DNA from: Candidatus Altimarinota bacterium
Lineage (GTDB): Bacteria > Patescibacteriota > Gracilibacteria > BD1-5 > UBA2023
DNA length: 52,439 bases
NCBI GenBank assembly: GCA_023260135.1
Contig: JALQWG010000002.1
Span: forward strand, 1 to 52,439
Direction of reading: 5' to 3'
Positions 51,424 to 52,439 of this stretch are shown piece after piece; within the stretch, counting starts at the first letter, position 1, and every line of letters begins with the position of its first letter. The notes beneath the pieces were generated by a model. That model was given only the letters and a program-made list of their open reading frames with translations. It was not told the origin of the DNA and did not search any database. Both the position numbers and the translations under genes were made by a program.

Positions 51424-52038
51424 TTATTCAGCAGATTCTGCCTTCGCAGTAGCAACTCCAACATCAGCAACTGATGCCTGAGTAGTCTCTTCTGTATGAC
51501 CCTTGTGAGCGTGTACTGAGACAACTGCCTCATCAGCATGAGAGAGGACATTGAACTTCTTGGTATCAACCTTGATATCACGAACGTGGAGAGTTGTACC
51601 TGTGTGTTCGATAGTGGAGATATCGAGCTCAAATGCATCAACGATATCCTTCGGGAGACACTTTACATCGAGTGAGTGAAGTGACTGGTGGAGTTCACCA
51701 CCTGCAGTAACTGCTGGTGCAACACCAACGAGTTTTACTGGGATCTGAACATGAACCTCAGCCTTCATATCCACTGTGAGGAAGTCGAGGTGGAGAAATG
51801 CTCCAGTAACAGGATGACGCTGTGCCTCGTGTACGAGTACATCGTATTTTTTCTTCTCAACTGTAAGAGAGATGACGTGATTCTTACCGGCTGTGCGGTA
51901 GAGCTTTACAAATTCAGACACTCCTACGGCGATCATCGTCGAAGGGGTATCCTTGCCGTATACTACAGCTGGGATGAGGCCGTTTTCACGAGCTTCACGT
52001 GCTGTCTCTGTACGGATCTTTGCTTCGAGAGAGTACAT
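51424..52038 (-). CDS. rplY: 50S ribosomal protein L25 (CTC/TL5 form)
   Basis: 204 residues. N-terminal 5S-rRNA-binding barrel: MYSLEAKIRTETAREARENG, LIPAVVYGKD, HPVTGAFLHLDFLTVDM. The C-terminal TL5 domain has IPVKLVGVAPAVTAGGELHQSLHSLDVKCLPKDI (cited in part) and ends with a His/Ala/Glu tail. It uses GGA/GGT only for Gly with no UGA in frame, which fits strong codon selection in ribosomal genes. Preceded by a clear promoter on the minus strand. Confidence 0.95.
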   Translation of the reverse strand: MYSLEAKIRTETAREARENGLIPAVVYGKDTPSTMIAVGVSEFVKLYRTAGKNHVISLTVEKKKYDVLVHEAQRHPVTGAFLHLDFLTVDMKAEVHVQIPVKLVGVAPAVTAGGELHQSLHSLDVKCLPKDIVDAFELDISTIEHTGTTLHVRDIKVDTKKFNVLSHADEAVVSVHAHKGHTEETTQASVADVGVATAKAESAE

Positions 52039-52085
52039 AATGAAAAAGTAAAAAATAAAATGAACTAAAAAATTAATTCCGCGAA

Positions 52086-52113
52086 AGTATAGAGAAAATA
52101 CCCGAAAACGCAA
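52086..52113 (-). promoter_or_regulatory. promoter of rplY
   Basis: Minus strand TTGCGT (plus 52108-52113), 16-base spacer, TATACT (plus 52086-52091), about 48 bases upstream of the ATG. Confidence 0.55.
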
Positions 52114-52149
52114 ATAAAAAATACAGAAGAGATAAATTTCTGTATTTTC
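52114..52149 (-). terminator. terminator of the pilC/gspF gene
   Basis: AAAATACAGAA / TTCTGTATTTT with a T run on both strands; placed between the pilC stop and the rplY promoter. Confidence 0.7.
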
Positions 52150-52176
52150 TTAGGAATATTTCTTGTATAAGTGGGC

Positions 52177-52439
52177 TTAACCGCTGATAGCACCGGCAAG
52201 ATTCATGATTGGTTGGAATATACCCACCGCGATGAATCAGATAACTACCGCCATGATAACGAGGATGATTGGTTCCATCATCTTCTGTACTGAACCTACT
52301 GCGATATCTACTTCTTCGTCATAAAAGTCTGCGATCTTAATCACGGTCTCACCGATCTGTGCTGTCTCTTCACCGACACGGAGCATCGATATGAGGAGAT
52401 CAGGGAAGAGTGGATCATCTTCGAGAGATTCTGCCATTT
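52177..52439 (-). CDS. pilC: type IV pilus/type II secretion inner-membrane protein (PilC/GspF), C-terminal part
   Basis: About 86 C-terminal residues; the gene begins beyond the window. LLISMLRVGEETAQIGETVIKIADFYDEEVDIAV and the last helix PIILVIMAVVIGFIAVGIFQPIMNLAGAI (cited in part) are the classic T2SSF domain end. The protein is the platform for pilus assembly by PilB. One UGA=Gly lies in the final helix; stop UAA. Type IV pili are usual in CPR cells. Confidence 0.9.

Overview
The window comes from a bacterium that reads UGA as glycine (genetic code 25), most likely a Gracilibacteria (BD1-5) or Absconditabacteria (SR1) member of the Patescibacteria/CPR. Under the standard code nearly every gene breaks into pieces. 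With UGA=Gly the pieces join into full-length conserved proteins (FtsK, MetAP, RND pump, IleRS, LigA, HflX and others), and all genes found end in UAA or UAG. The clearest single proof is shikimate kinase: its GGG motif is three consecutive UGA codons and two of its P-loop glycines are also UGA. Starts lie in AU-rich leaders without an obvious Shine-Dalgarno. Promoters of the type TTGCAA/TTGACA-N15-16-TATAAT/TATACT are visible.

Layout. 1-12.3 kb: groES end, a lipoprotein, a membrane protein, tRNA-Ser(GGA), ftsK, a hypothetical, map, htpX, then an AbrB-like gene, a membrane fusion protein and an RND transporter. 12.2-17.2 kb (minus): a response regulator and histidine kinase with three small or unknown genes, under promoters that share 11-bp tandem operator repeats. 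17.3-22.6 kb: MFS transporter, folA, creA-like, yjjX-like and a DUF4153-like membrane protein. 22.6-27.9 kb: a T-box leader, two small unknown genes and a 1384-residue IleRS that carries an inserted Nudix hydrolase and an inserted histidine phosphatase. 27.9-33.6 kb: HxlR regulator/nitroreductase pair, pirin, Dus, a small membrane protein, def and a MurE-type ligase. 33.6-37.4 kb (minus): shikimate kinase preceded by a Phe-rich leader peptide and attenuator, an AI-2E-type membrane protein, and hflX with its own uORF/terminator leader. 38-44.7 kb (minus): one long tight run with acetyltransferases, a phosphodiester glycosidase lipoprotein, TrpRS, an aspartoacylase-like protein and three terminator/antiterminator leaders. 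44.9-52.4 kb: PHP phosphoesterase, TrmB-like regulator, ligA interrupted in frame by two palindromic repeats, small hypotheticals, rplY and the end of a pilC/gspF gene.

The main biology is regulation and gene architecture. Within 52 kb there is a T-box (Ile), a classical four-segment attenuator with a Phe leader, a Trp-codon leader inside the trpS run, and a uORF leader before hflX, which is a rich set of translation-sensing attenuators for a lineage with reduced genomes. Several housekeeping genes (ileS, trpS, ligA, dus) carry lineage-specific in-frame insertions: whole enzyme domains in ileS, an AT-rich helical segment in trpS, and repeat DNA translated as protein in ligA and dus.

All assignments were made by eye from sequence motifs. 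No database search or folding programme was run.
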